Positions 1-11,935 are shown, numbered from the stretch's first letter. The stretch: 64,000 bases of DNA from Tenodera sinensis (GCA_030765045.1 CM060962.1:209423636-209487635), one strand, 5' to 3'. Numbers and translations: made by a program. Notes: a model not told the origin generated them from the sequence alone.

Positions 1-664
1 CTTAGCATATCTTGCTCAGTGAGCAATTCACCCTCATTGTATGTCCAAAATGTTTCAACTTCCTCCAGCAAATGAGCAAGTTTTCTTTCCAGTACTGATC
101 TGTTATTTTGTCGCCCAAGGAATTCTGAGCAGTCTTCTCCATTTCCATAGTGCAAGAGCATTGATTTTTCTTCAGTGTCTTCCACTGTGGTCCAGCTTTC
201 ATTGCCATAGGTGACTGCAGGAGCTACCAATGTTTCTACCATTTTTATTTTAGTTTGTGTCCTATCATCTCTCTTTCATGTATTTCTGTAATTTTGTCAG
301 CTGTTTATCCCATTGCTATCCTCATAATTTCCTTTTGGCTGACACATCTTTAGCAGTTGTGGAGCCTAGAAATGTGTAACCATTTGTGATTTCTATCTTG
401 ATTCCATCTAATTGCACTGCTGTGGTATTTTTCAAGATGAGCATCAGGCCAGCTTTTCCACTTTTGTCTTTTAGATTTTTTGGCAATATTTTCATGTCTT
501 TTTTCTGATAGTATTGTAGTGTCAACTGCATATCTGAAATTATTTGTGTTTCTGCCACATATTATTCCTGGAATTGTGCTGACGGAACATGAAAGCTGGT
601 TTATGAGCTGATGGCTTGACCTAGTATGTTTTGTCATTTTCATAAACTCCTGATTAAGCCACAC
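1..664 (-). pseudogene. Decayed non-LTR reverse transcriptase fragment (RTE-like)
   Basis: Two overlapping minus-strand frames (about 664-350 and 558-322) and a third at 208-2 together read as the palm and C-terminal part of an endonuclease/reverse-transcriptase LINE. The stretch GRNTNNFRYAVDTTILSE corresponds to the family's conserved block around YADD, with the first catalytic Asp replaced by Val. A KAGLMLILKNT-like block and the FLGST motif follow in another frame, and an FGHTMR motif lies near the end. These are typical of RTE/BovB-type proteins; the clade is my inference. Frameshifts and stops show it is dead. The 3' end runs off the window. No tail or target duplication is visible. Confidence 0.6.
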
Positions 665-2371
665 AGTCTTGTAAGATATGCGACAGCATTTGACATTCTA
701 TGCATTGGCTTTATGAGTATGGTGCACAAACTTTTGTAGGCCATTTTTTAATCAAATTCTCTGACGTTTAGTGATGTTATGAGCATAGTCCTGTAAATCA
801 CAAATAAAGTTTGTTGCTTATTCTTCTTTTTTAAGATGTATAAAAATTTATTATATTGAAATGTTTAACCTCAGTGTTTTGGTTAAATAAATGTAAGGCT
901 TAGTTTCAGCTTTTGAATATGTAATTGCATTGTGAATATCACATCATGAAAGAATGAGTCTGAAATTGAGCAAAAGTTTTCACAATACATAACTTTGTAA
1001 AAGATGTACTACTTTACTTAGCATGCACTTGGTTCCATATATGCCATCCCTACAGCTTCATTGGGCATTTTACCAACCTTCTCAGCTGGTTATGTGGAGC
1101 ATTCTGCCTTTGTTGTTAGACCAAGCAGTAGTGTATGGTGTTAGGAAACCTAGGACTATATTTTTAAGTGAAAATTACATTTTTGGGTTTTGAATTATAT
1201 CATTATAGACATCTGTGAATCATTTTGGCCAAGCTCCATTTTTCCAAGTCCAGCGACATGTTTGTCACCCTTGCGCTTCGTTTTAACCAGATTGGGATGC
1301 GCCACACTGGTGCTGTTCTTTTCTCTCAGTTTTGCATTTTGTATGAGATTAATTCCTTACATTTCACTTTTACTCTGATTTGTATGTAAATTTGCATTCA
1401 TAATCTCAAATGTGTTATCACAGATTCAAATATGCATTTGATGATCGCTTTATTCATTGGCTCTCAAAAAATAATTATACTGAAAAGAAAAGAAATTTCT
1501 AGACCAAGAACGTCATAAAAACAAAAATGTATTTCTCCTCAAGTAATAACATCAGTCAAATACTTTAATTTAGTTTAGAAAATGCCGCTAGTATACTTTT
1601 CCGAAAAAATATAAAAGTGGTTTTTTAAAAAAATGCATCTTTTTCACTATGTAGAAGTACTTAATTCTATTATCTGAGAAACTTAGCTGGAACATTGAGC
1701 TTTTGCGCAGTAGTGTCTTTGTTTATTCATATTAAGTGTGCCAGTTTTCAAATAAATGGATGTAGAATTGAAAAAAGTTAGAAAATTGAGTCCCAGTGTC
1801 CCTAAAGTAAAGAAAAAGTTAACCAGAATGAGGACTTCATAGGCTATTCCCAGAAAATTAAAGACGCATATTTTATTATTAGTCATGAAAATATCATAAC
1901 TCGTGGTATTTTAATCAAAATTATTTGAACCATTTTTGAGAAAATCAAAATGTTGGAAACATTTTCCATGTAAAGGGTAGTTTGGGGTGGGTCTCTGTGG
2001 TGTTCTGTTAATATGTTCCTGTTGTATTCTTGCAAGCTACAGAACTTGACTATTTAGGTATTAGGTATTTTTATTAGCATTGAACATGTACAAGCATGTA
2101 TAGCATCGTCGTTAAAAAGAAGACACAATTAAAATTAAAATACATCAATTTCATAAAACTCCTTAACGCTATACAGAGGATTAATTATTAATGCTGCTCT
2201 GATTTTTCCTGAACATTTGGATTGAGAGCTTTCTTATATCAACGGGTAAACTATTAAATAAATTTAAGCCTAGATAATGAAAATTATTTTGTGTTATATT
2301 TGTTTTGGAGTTTTGTTGTTCAAGTGCTTTTCTTGGATTCATTGATCATCAAAACGTAACTTATTTCATTA
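665..2371. other. Intergenic, nothing recognised
   Basis: AT-rich sequence with no long open frame, inverted repeat or known repeat motif that I could recognise. Confidence 0.5.
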
Positions 2372-2480
2372 AATTCACACACACGCGCGCGCGTGGGGAG
2401 CAGTCCTCACACCCTTCCAGCCGGGAATCGAACTCGGCAGATGGCTTACGGACTGAGCTACGATCCATTTATTATTTACA
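2372..2480 (-). mobile_element. tRNA-derived SINE fragment
   Basis: Read on the minus strand this has a tRNA A-box region (GTAGCTCAGTCCGTAAGC) and a B-box (GAGTTCGATTCCCGGC), with the anticodon arm mostly deleted. A short CA/CG alternating run precedes it on the plus strand. The same family recurs at 12175-12455. Not a functional tRNA, because the anticodon stem is missing. Confidence 0.6.
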
Positions 2481-2564
2481 CCAACACGAGAATTATTTAT
2501 TTTTTTATTTAATTCAGTTAGTCACCTAACTACATGGGCATATGTTTGTCTACAGCGTGTTCAA

Positions 2565-3065
2565 CAATCATATCTTCAGAGGTAAACGGCTGACTTTTAT
2601 AGTGTTATGTTGGCAACATGAATGACATTTAAATATTTTGCCGGTGTCCTTTACTATAAGTGTAGTATTGCGTTGGTGGTCTTGAGTGCAGGACGGTCTG
2701 CTGGAATCGTATCCGATAACTTCACTATTCTGTGATAAGGTGTCGTCTGGCTGGCTGGATTCTTGCATCTGAGATAATAGTGGGTGAGTGAGTTTACTTG
2801 TCGCAGACAAACTTGATATTGTAATCCCCAATATGCCGTAGAGTTTTGTTTTGAGTTGTGCCACTGATTCTCCATGAGGCGTCTAAGTAAAGTTATGCCC
2901 ATTTCAGCAGGAGGTAGCCATCAATTTGTCTATGTGAGTGTGTCCATAAAAGGTTCGTTTGTTTACCTCAACGAATGCTTTCATTTGTTTACTGTATTGT
3001 GTGTACCAGAGCATTTTTGAGTGTTTATCCTTGATGCCCATAATTGCACTAAGTGAATCAGTTAT
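2565..3065 (-). pseudogene. LINE RNase H domain remnant
   Basis: The minus strand from about 3060 reads ITDSLSAIMGIKDKHS, which fits the RNase H block of I/R1/LOA-type LINEs (a DS-x-A-like motif at the second catalytic Asp). After a stop and frame changes it continues through VAQLKTKLYGI to a possible C-terminal cysteine/histidine region (KCHSCCQH). Frames at 2864-2568 and 2902-2654 overlap, so at least one frameshift is present. There is no intact reverse transcriptase upstream. The assignment rests mainly on one short motif and the order of what follows. Confidence 0.45.
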
Positions 3066-4031
3066 GGTAGTAAGACATGGCGACAGTGGCTTAGAAATAG
3101 TGAGCCACGCAAGATGGCACCTGTGGTAACAACACGTGATTCGGCTGTAACAATGGTAAAGCTACGGCCATAGTTGGTGTTACGTTCCCACAGAAGCCCT
3201 TGTTTTTGTACCCATTGCAGAGAAGCCAACTGATAAATTTTATAACAAGATTCTGTTTAGACGCCATATTAATTAATCTGTGGACGCCATTCATAAGCGT
3301 CGGCAGACTTTTTGTCGGGGGGGGGGGGTCGTATGTTGGCGGTTTGCAATTAAACAATATTAATTCATTATTCTGTTGCCAAAAACTGTCAAAGATGCAT
3401 TTGTTGCGGATAAGCATATTAATTTATGCTAAATAAAAACTGTCCTTTGCATCAACATTAAAGCTATAGTGTAAAAGTAATTGATTGCACATTACATTAT
3501 TATTTTAATAGGAGGCGGGAGCCGTGCCCTCCCCCCTGCCCCCCCCCCCCCCTTCACGACGTCCATGACGCCATTGTATTGGCGTAATTTCGTCTGCAGT
3601 TAGTGTAATGTCGGCCACATTGAATTCTTGGGAACTGCCGATAAACTGTTTCTCCTATATTTGAAAACTACATTTTTTGGTTGGGCATCAGTTTAAGTTC
3701 TGTAAGGATATTTCTGCATACTTGAAATCATAATACGAGTATGTAGTGCATTACATGCACGTGGCATTCTCTACCCATTCTCGTTTATTTTTATATGGTT
3801 ACTACAAAGTACGTGTGCCTACGAAAACTTCAAGCTGTTAATCCAAATAAACCTTCGCAGAAGTTGTTTCATGACATGTTTCGTTGTAAACATAAGGCGG
3901 ATACACAAAGAATTGGCTTCGAAAATTCATACTCTAATTTTAAAGGAATGGCAAATTTCTGAAAAATTCAATCCAACAATAAGGAATGCCTCCTCGGAAA
4001 TGATTGATGCTACAGAAAAAGCAATAAATTT
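3066..4031. other. Intergenic with homopolymer runs
   Basis: Contains a 12-base G run (3317-3328) and a 14-base C run (3539-3552). No gene or known repeat recognised. Confidence 0.5.
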
Positions 4032-4760
4032 GATATCGAGATTTCACCAGAATTGCTTGTTTTGGGATCCCCTGAATTGACACAAAAAACATTTTTAGAA
4101 AAAAGATCCGTGTATTGTGAACAGCATAACTCAAAAACGAAAAGTCGATTAAATACAAAATTTGATATTTAAGTACAGTATCTTTCAAGGATGCCACACG
4201 AAGATTTTCAGAAAATCTCCCAACCCAGCTGCCCTTTACATGGAACATTTTTCAAAAATGTTCTTTTCAAAAATGGTTCTGAGGATTTTTGTTAAAATAT
4301 CACATGTTTAAGATGACAAATGAAAAATATAGATTGAATCTTCTTATGTCGTCAAAGTCCTCTGCAGCCTGTGTGACTTGCAGAACTTGTAAGTCGTAAA
4401 ATATAGACAAAATTGTACTACAAAAAATTAAAACACGATTTATATCTAATGCAATTATTTTTGGTGTGTTTGTGTGTGTGCGTGTGCGTGTGGGTTTGGG
4501 TGTGCGTGTGCGTGTGGATGTGGGTGTAGTGAACCATTTCGGAGATATTCCTTGTTATTTATCTGAATTTTGCAATATTTACGCTTTTATCAAATGAAAG
4601 GTCATTATTGACGTTATTCATTTTTTTTGTCTTGGCCATACAAAGAGAATGGAATTTCAAAGCCATCACTAGCCAACAGCTTTAAAAGATTTGTCTGTGT
4701 TTAAAGCCTGCTGTATATGCATATTTCCTCAAACAGTTACTAAGTTAAGGTAAGGGCGAC
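4032..4760 (+). repeat. TACTACG repeat, copy 1
   Basis: Matches the dispersed repeat described for 47076-47850: the block GAACAGCATAACTCAAAAAC at about 4118, then GTATTTAAG-type, TTGATTAAAAT-like and AACCATTTCGGAGATATTCC blocks in the family order. A TG-rich simple stretch (4461-4530) lies inside it at a different position from the family's usual microsatellite site. The outer end is missing or diverged. Confidence 0.7.
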
Positions 4761-6767
4761 TTACCTGAATAAGTTTTTTTTCCGGCCTTTTCGCAAACTC
4801 TGCAAGATGATTTTCGGGTAACTAAGCTCCATGGACTCCGGACTCATTTGTCCATCATTTCATAGTCCGATATGACCTAACTAGCTAAAGGATGCTAAAC
4901 CCTTAAATAAAAAAAAACTTTCAAACTGGATAATCCAGGTTCACGTGAAAAACATTGCATCTGGCACATCACTAGTAGATGTTAAGGGCGGAAATGTGTC
5001 ATGCAAGCTTAGCACAGAAGCACATTGAAAATTCAGTGGAAAATCACCAGGGAATTAGTGGCTACATTTTTTTCTTGAAAAGGCGTCAGCTGCGCCTGAG
5101 TTTACTTTGCTCCCTAAGTAGAGGATGCAATATATACAAGCTCGTATTTCTTTATGAAAGGGCTTATTCCATATGACAGAGGGAACTAAAAGGCCTTGCT
5201 TACATAGAATGTTACTCTTACTCAACTTTGTAACAAGTAGATCAATTTGTTTGAATAATTATGCAATATTGTTATATACGTATTTACAGAATATTACTTG
5301 AGATTTTGTAATTTTGCAAAGAAAGCGTCGATGTTACAGAATTGCAAGGTCATGAAAATATTTAAATAGAAACATCGATGTCCTGTAAAATTTATAAAAC
5401 TGGACCCTTCAAGTGTTTTGCAGAGCATTTCTAACCGATTTGAAATTAAAAGTTCATATGTCGAAGATATTTACTTAAAATTATTATGCATTAAATAAGC
5501 TTTAACAACGCTGCTGCATCATTTCCAAATACGAAAACGAAAGCCAAAACCCGATTCCTGGTAATTAGCAACAAAATTAATTGTATTTGATTAGTTATAA
5601 TATCCGTTTTACAAGGCGTTGTCGCGAAAATTGCTGAAATTCAGGTAAAGGGTAAAGAAATTCATTTAGCATTGTAATGAGGCGTTTTGAGTTATTCAAC
5701 CAGATCGAAAATACCTTTGGAACATGAAAATACGATGCTCGGTCGCGCACTGCACTCCATTCCATTGCAATGAAACTGACAGTTTGCATGCACGTAGCCC
5801 CGTGTATGTCAAATATCCCAATTGTGGCATGTTTAACGTCCGCTAGGTAATGCTCTGGTAGGCAATGGTTTTATCATGGCCTCTAGAGCGAGTACACACG
5901 TGGCATGTCCACAAGACTCCGCTAGGTCGCGGAAAATTTCCAATAATTTAATCACTCGAGTTCTCTAAATAAAACGGACATTTCATGCTGCATCGTACTC
6001 CAAGATCAGGAGACTTGTTCCCATATTGTAGACAGGTTCCAAGGAGGCTCTCAGGATAAAGTCCTATAATTCTGCAAACAGTCGCTAGGGAACAGATCCA
6101 ACAAGCTCACCTGATACAATCGCCGATGCTGATAGAACTACCACGATTATATATCGTTAGATAGCGTTACACGAGCGTTTGGACACCATCACATTGTCTC
6201 ATTGCTGTCTCTAAGACGGATGGATAACAATATTAACCCATATGCACTAAACTTGTAGCTTATTGCACAATCTTCCTTAAATATTTTGCTTTTTTTTTAC
6301 GTTCATTAGTCCGTGCCTGAACGACCTTGACTATCTGTTACAATATAGCACATCTATTTAATGTTATGTATTGTCCTTAAATCTTGGTAAATGTTAATTT
6401 CTCTACCAGCAAACCATTTCTAAGAACATGACATGACATTTCTAAGAACATTTTGTCATTCACCGGAGGATTAACAAAGGAAGACCAATATTCACCACTG
6501 TCAGATCTTGCAAACAATTGGCAAGGAGACACTCAAAGACAGAAGGAATTTCAGTAAAAGCTCAAACATATTCGTGTTACTCTGTGTAAGGAAAAGGTAG
6601 GGCAGGCAAAGCTTTGTACCAGTGAAGCAAACTTAACACCAGTTAACTCTGAGCCATGCAGCGGTTATTATTTACCAATCCCATCAATGTAAACCATTTA
6701 GTGTTGTCCTTTGGAACAAACTAACCATTCCAAACAAGCAAAGACCTTACCTTACCATACATTCTTT
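4761..6767. other. Intergenic, nothing recognised
   Basis: No convincing gene, SINE or TIR found. The short frames here lack coding character. Confidence 0.45.
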
Positions 6768-8162
6768 TTTACTTTCTCCACTACATACCTTGTAGGTTTT
6801 GCTTTCCACCCACAAATTTTGACACAAAAATTTCACTGGGAATAAATGTTTTGAGGTCTGCTGAATAAAAAATAAACAAAAAATAAATAGAACACTGTCT
6901 GTGTGTGTCTTTATGTCGAAACAGCATAGCTAAAAAGCGAAAGGTCAATTAAATAACAAATTTTGTATTTAAATTCAGCATCTTCCAAGCATGTGACACA
7001 AAAATTTGCAAGAAAATTCCCCACCTTCAACTATTCTTTATACAAAGCATTTCTCAAAAATTTTGATTTTCTTGAAAATGACTCCAATGAATTTTATTAA
7101 TATGGCCATACATGTAAGATATTTTTATGACAAATTAAACGTATATCATGAATTTGAAGTCCTCTTCATTATGAATGACTTTTGCGTAACTGGTAAACCC
7201 TATGAGACAGACAAAATGTTATTACACACAAAAAAGGGAGCCTAGGTCAGATTATACGATTTTCTACCATTTTTTTTTCAATCTTTAATTTTTGTATGTT
7301 GGTTACCCTCACTCTAGCATACCAACTCTGTAAATTTCAATAAAATTGATGAAGTAGTTTTTCAGCTATGAGCCATTTTTGGTTTTTCATATCAAGAAAT
7401 TTGAAAAATGTAAAATACTCCTTGAAGCACAAATATCTTTTTTCATCGATACCACTTTGTCATGTTAATACTTGAACTCCTAAGAAGTGATTCATTTTGT
7501 GTTTTGAATAACAAAATATTAACTATAAGGCAGATATTGCCTAAAAACAAACATTTTTGAATTAATAGCACCACTGTGCCCAGGCTTTACAATGAACCCA
7601 AAATGAATTCTACAATTTCTTTAGATGGTACTGCAGAGCAATTTGCCAAGTTTAATGAAAAAGTAAAGAAAACTATACTGCATGGGTTATTTGTTGTACC
7701 GAAAATTGTTCTGAGAAAACTGGAATTTTATATTGAAAACATTAACACAAGCTAATGTAAATGGTGTAAAGGGCTAAAAATTTCCAGCCCTTAAAAAAGT
7801 CTGGAACACCATAAAATGGACTTAAATGTCCTTAACATTATAAAGGATTAACTTTTGCAGAAATCCAAAAATAAAAAATATTGGGCACTTTGGCTAAAGA
7901 ATCTGTCTTACGTTCCCTTAAACCACACAATTTATATCAACATCTTTGTGGAGATAACCATTTGAGAAATTATTTGTTATTGGTTTGAATTTTCAAATAC
8001 ACTTTTCTCAAATAGGAAGTCATTATTTTATGTCTCAGCCATGCAGAGAATTCAAAGCCATCACATAGCCACCAGCTGTTAAAACATTCAACTATTGCTT
8101 AAGCCTACTGTGTTCTCCTATTTCCATAATACCTATAAGCAAGTAAAATAATTTTTACAAAT
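6768..8162 (+). repeat. TACTACG repeat, copy 2 (interrupted)
   Basis: Begins with a diverged outer end (TACTTTCTCCACTACATACC) and runs through the fixed site, here only a few TG units at about 6898-6912, then AACAGCATAGCTAAAAAGCG. The match is lost near 7225 and resumes near 7915 with CACACAATTTAT. It continues to about 8162, where a SINE splits it. Confidence 0.7.
7225..7914. other. Unidentified ~690-bp insert within a repeat copy
   Basis: Sequence absent from the other copies of the surrounding repeat. No terminal repeats, target duplication or open frame could be made out. It may be an old insertion, or internal sequence lost from the other copies. Confidence 0.4.
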
Positions 8163-8412
8163 TTTGAGAGGTAGAACTGGAACTTAAAAATTCAATGCCA
8201 CAACTGGGATTTGAACCACAGACCTTCCGCTTACCGGGCGGGTGCTCTAACCACTGAGCTATTGTGACAAACTCCAGAATGGCATTAAATTCTCAAACCA
8301 GTTCGTATTTCTCCTGGTAATTTCTAAGTTCCAGTTCTACCTCTCAAACTTTGCCCACACACGGCTTGTGTGTTTAAAAACACCAACAGTAAGTTTGTTG
8401 GCATAAATAAAT
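8163..8412 (-). mobile_element. tRNA-cored SINE with inverted arms and target duplication
   Basis: A 250-bp element flanked by 16-bp direct repeats differing at one base (8147-8162 and 8413-8428), inserted in copy 2 of the TACTACG repeat. Its two sides carry the block GAGGTAGAACTGGAACTTA and its complement (8166-8184 and about 8328-8346), so the element can fold back around a central tRNA-like sequence on the minus strand. The plus-strand right end is a TAAATAAATAA-type tail. A 56-bp derivative with the same termini is at 17144-17199. The family is not one I can name. Confidence 0.75.
8196..8269 (-). pseudogene. tRNA-like core (threonine-like anticodon)
   Basis: Folds as a cloverleaf on the minus strand: a 7-bp acceptor stem with one G-T pair, D-arm with A-box AGCTCAGTGGTTAGAGC, anticodon stem CCGC/GCGG with a loop whose triplet would be GGT, and B-box GGTTCAAATCCC. 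The T stem has a mismatch, loop position 33 is C rather than T, and it lies inside a SINE. I therefore read it as the SINE's pol III promoter and not a working tRNA gene. Confidence 0.65.
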
Positions 8413-8717
8413 AATAATTTCTACAAATGTTTATCTGTATTGACTTATAAAGGACACAGAAGAATTAGCATTTTTAAGGATAGCTTGCTCAAGTGCAGCG
8501 GAAGATTTTAGCACTTCAGACAAACCTTTTCAGCAGAAAATGTTAATTTTAGGGCATATCTTCAAATATTAAACATTTTTGCTTTCTCTGCTGCTTGGTG
8601 GGCAAAGGATTTATTGTTTTCTTCACCCAAAAATTCAACACTGAAATTTCATGACAAATAGCCATTTTGGTCCACTGAATCCAAAAAAGAACTTCAAATA
8701 CAGATCACTATAATAGG
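8413..8717 (+). repeat. TACTACG repeat, end of copy 2 and start of another
   Basis: Continues copy 2 after the SINE. From about 8590 it matches the outer part of a further copy (CACCCAAAAATTCAACACTG, then ACTGAATCCAAAAAAG), which is cut by the hAT element at 8718. Confidence 0.5.
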
Positions 8718-10245
8718 TAGGGCTCGGAAGTTCATGCCCTAAAAACACTGAAATATGCATGCAAATATGTCCTTAAAAACTGGAAAATATGCCAAGAAAT
8801 ATGCAGTATTTAATTAAAACAATGTCCCTTTGCAGTAGACAATATGAGTTAGTATAAATAATAAATAAAGTTACCTTATTCCTTAGAGGTTGAAGCAGAT
8901 GTGGTCCCGCTGCTAGTATTAACTGCTAAATTGTAGTTCACAACCAACACTTTGCACACATTTTCAAGTGTAAAACATTGTCTGTTGTCTCGCAAAACAC
9001 TTTTGTAAGGTGAAAAACTTCTCTCCACGTCACAAGATGTTATCGGGGCATATTTAAATGTTAACTGCTTCACGGAGAGAGAGAGTAAAGTCTCTTGGTG
9101 TGACAGTTTTCTTTCGAGGATGTCTCGAATATTGCACATCTGTTTATAACCAGAATTTTTTGAAATTACATAATTCACTTTCTTTCACTTTTTGTCCTGT
9201 GCTACAAGGAACCAAATGTAGATCACATATTGTTTTTTCAAACACAGTGATTCATGCAAAGAAGATCCTACAGGTTTCAATGCCGTTATGACTGTTGGTA
9301 AGAAAGAAAAATGGGCGGATATGAAACTAAGATCCTCTTTTAACCCAGTGCCTGACAGAATAGTTTGCACAGTTTCTATTGATGAAGCATCTTTCTAGTC
9401 CAATGAATTAACAACCTCTATATATTATGCTCAGCATAATATAAAACTGCATCGATCCATGTTCCCCATCGAGTTAACACTGGTGCAGGAGGAAGTCGGA
9501 TATTAGGTGCTGTTGATCTAAACAACTTAACTCTTTTAGAACATTAAACAAAAATTATCTTTGTACTGGACACAAATCTATCTACCAATGGGAAAGAATC
9601 ACATATTGTCTCAGAAATGCGATGAAGAGCATGTGCCAAACAAGTTATATGGATTAAGTTAGGAAAAATACCTTTCAGAGTTTGTCCTGATTTTACCACA
9701 TAAGGACCTGCATCAGTAACAAATAAAAGTAACCGATCGTATTTGATTCCACGTGGCTATAGTAATTTCAAAGAGTCCATCACAAATTGGGTCACAGTTA
9801 CATTGTCAGTGGCCAACAATTCGCACACATTAAGAAGATAAGCTGTAGTCCTTTGTTCATTATGTAAGCACCAACGATTATATTAGCAATAGAATGGCGC
9901 TCAGAATCAGGGGTTTCATCAACAGACAACCACACAAACTGATCCGCTAATTCGTTATTGTAAAACTATGGTGAGTAAATTCTGTTTTTTTAATGTACTT
10001 AAATTCATATTCTCTCTATAGGTAATTGTGATTTTACATTTTAGTTGCGATTAAGCTCTTGCAGCAAGTTGCAATCACACTATTTGAAGCCCCTTTTAAG
10101 GCATGCACGGCATCAGAACAATTAGCTGTGGTTTGTGGCATGTGTTGCAGGTGCTTGAACTTTACAGTGACAATGCAAAAAGAATAGAATCTCCTTAGAC
10201 AAGAACAAAAATGGAGGCAGGGAGGCGGAGAATGAGTTAAATCAT
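8718..10245 (-). pseudogene. hAT transposon relic with decayed transposase
   Basis: The minus strand reads, in order: a possible cysteine-containing N-terminal remnant (10255-10034); QFVWLSVDETPDSE; a TDAGPYVVK-like block; ITCLAHALHRI; SGTGLKEDLSFISAHFSFLP; and the C-terminal dimerisation block FKYAPITSCDVERSFS (in the frame 9178-8876). These are in the order expected of a hAT transposase, including the Asp and the C-x-x-H region. Stops (for example near 9765 and 9545) and frame changes kill it. The 3' terminus begins TAGGGCTCGG at 8718, like the second copy at 23115. The other terminus was not found and may be lost. Confidence 0.8.
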
Positions 10246-10261
10246 GCATCTCCAAATATTA

Positions 10262-11365
10262 GTTTCTCTACTACATATAGCAAGTAGGGGAAATATAAAA
10301 AAATTCAATGTCAAAATTCACCAGAAATATATTTTGAGCTCCTGAATTTAAGAAACAGCATTTTTAGAAAAAGGTCCATGTGTATATGATGTGTCTGTCT
10401 GTCAACAGCATATCTCAAAAATGAAAATATGATTAAAAACCAAAGTTGGTATTTAAGTTTAATATCTTTCAAGGATGACTTGGAGAGTTTGAGGAAAATT
10501 CCTCCATCCTAAACTACCTTTTTATTTTCTCAAAAATGGTTAACGATTCTGATTAAAATGCTATCTGTTTTAGATATTTTCCTGGGAAATGAAATGCATA
10601 TTCTGAATTAAGGAAATTGAAGCTATTATCAGTGAAGCAACAAGATTCTAAAGTAAGAACAAATTAGAAACTAAAAACTTCACTTATCTTAGTAATGTTG
10701 CAAGTTATTTTTTCAAACACTGACTCGAGTTTCGAGTTGACTCCAACTCATTCTCAAAGCTATAGCTTGAGTTGGAGTCAACTCGAAACTCGAGTCAGTG
10801 TTTGAAAAAATAACTTGCAACATTACTAAGATAAGTGAAGATTTTAATTTCTAATTTGTTCTTAATTTAGAAGCATATTCTGAATTTTCTGGCTATAACC
10901 CATATAGTCCAGTTTACTCTTAATGAACTTTGCATAACTGGTAAACTTTAAGAGATAGACTAAATCTTACTACAGGAAAAATGTAGATCTCGTTAAAGCA
11001 CACAAGTTATGTCCAAATGCATTTTTTGAGGAGTGAACCATTTCGGAAATATTATTTGTGTGAGTTTTGCAATACTTATACTTTTTTCAAATGGATTATC
11101 TCTTGCCCATGCAAAGAGAATGGAATTTTAAAGCCTTCGTATAGCAACCAACTTTAAAAGATTTTAGTCTTGCTCAAAGCCTACTGTATTCCCATATTCC
11201 CCTTGCACCTACAAGAAAATGAGCAATAAGATAATTTCTGCAAATGTTTATCTCGACTAACATGAGAAAGATACAGGAATAAGACTTTGTAAGAATAGTT
11301 AGTACAAGAGTAGAGAAAGTCAAGTGAGTGCAATACATCAGATTTTTTTTTCTTACAATACAAAT
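10262..11365 (+). repeat. TACTACG repeat, copy 3
   Basis: Near-complete arm starting at the outer end (CTCTACTACATATAGCAAG) and ending after the block GAGTGCAATACATCAGATTT. The fixed microsatellite site is present but small (10378-10402). A palindromic insertion at 10610-10872 interrupts it. Confidence 0.8.
10610..10872. mobile_element. Palindromic insertion with 14-bp target duplication
   Basis: A 263-bp insert in copy 3. GCATATTCTGAATT occurs just before (10596-10609) and just after it (10873-10886), and other repeat copies have this sequence once. From about 10644 to 10874 it is an almost perfect inverted repeat: arms of about 107 bp (left arm ending 10750, right arm starting about 10768) around a 17-base spacer. 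The inner 70 bases match nearly perfectly. About 35 bases at the left are outside the palindrome. I saw no protein-coding frame or tRNA boxes. Confidence 0.8.
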
Positions 11366-11749
11366 TGATTCAAAGCTTACAAACCTTCATCACTATTTTA
11401 AAAAATGAGAATGCTGATCATTAACTTACTTTCACCAAAAACCAGTTTGAGGGGAGTAAGGATAACACCGCCGTTGTTTTACACATACTGAAGATAGCCA
11501 GAACTAGTGATCATGCAAAGTGAACAAAATTTCAAAGCGAAACACATAGCGACCAGCTGTTAAAAGATTTGACTATCACTTAAGCCTTCTGTATTCCCCT
11601 ATTCCCATTGTATGTACAAGAAAATATGTAATAAAAGCATTTCTACAAATGTTCATATGGATTGTGAAATAGAACACTACAGTTCTTTTAAGAATGTTTG
11701 GTGAAGGGTAGAGAAACTTGTGTGAATGTAACATCAATTTTCTGTGCTA
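11366..11749 (+). repeat. Unassigned stretch, then TACTACG repeat fragment (copy 4)
   Basis: From about 11500 to 11720 the block CATAGCGACCAGCTGTTAAA, then GATTTGACTATC and a CCCATTGTATGTACAAGAAA region, follow the family order, ending near GGTAGAGAAACTTGTGTG. Sequence from 11366 to 11500 is not assigned. Confidence 0.6.
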
Positions 11750-11935
11750 ACATGGTACAGACTGTCTGTAGTCTGATGGTTAGTAGACTATCTTCCAAAT
11801 CCAGAAGTTCTGGAATCATTTCCAGACTGGATTATGGGAATTTTTCTTTAGCCAGGATTATTCCTCATTCTCCTTTAGAGTGTGCAAGTATGAGGAATGA
11901 ATGTATGTGTGTAAATTTAATGTTATAATAAGCAG
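11750..11935 (+). mobile_element. tRNA-derived SINE
   Basis: Plus strand carries a degenerate tRNA head (A-box-like GTCTGATGGTTAGTAGACT, B-box-like TCTGGAATCATTTCC) followed by a body ending in TGAGGAATGAATGTATGTG. Layout is that of an insect tRNA SINE; the exact family is not known to me. Confidence 0.5.

Noticed and set aside
8196..8269. A functional threonine tRNA gene
   Set aside because: Although it folds as a cloverleaf, it has a T-stem mismatch, C at position 33, and lies within a SINE with target duplications.
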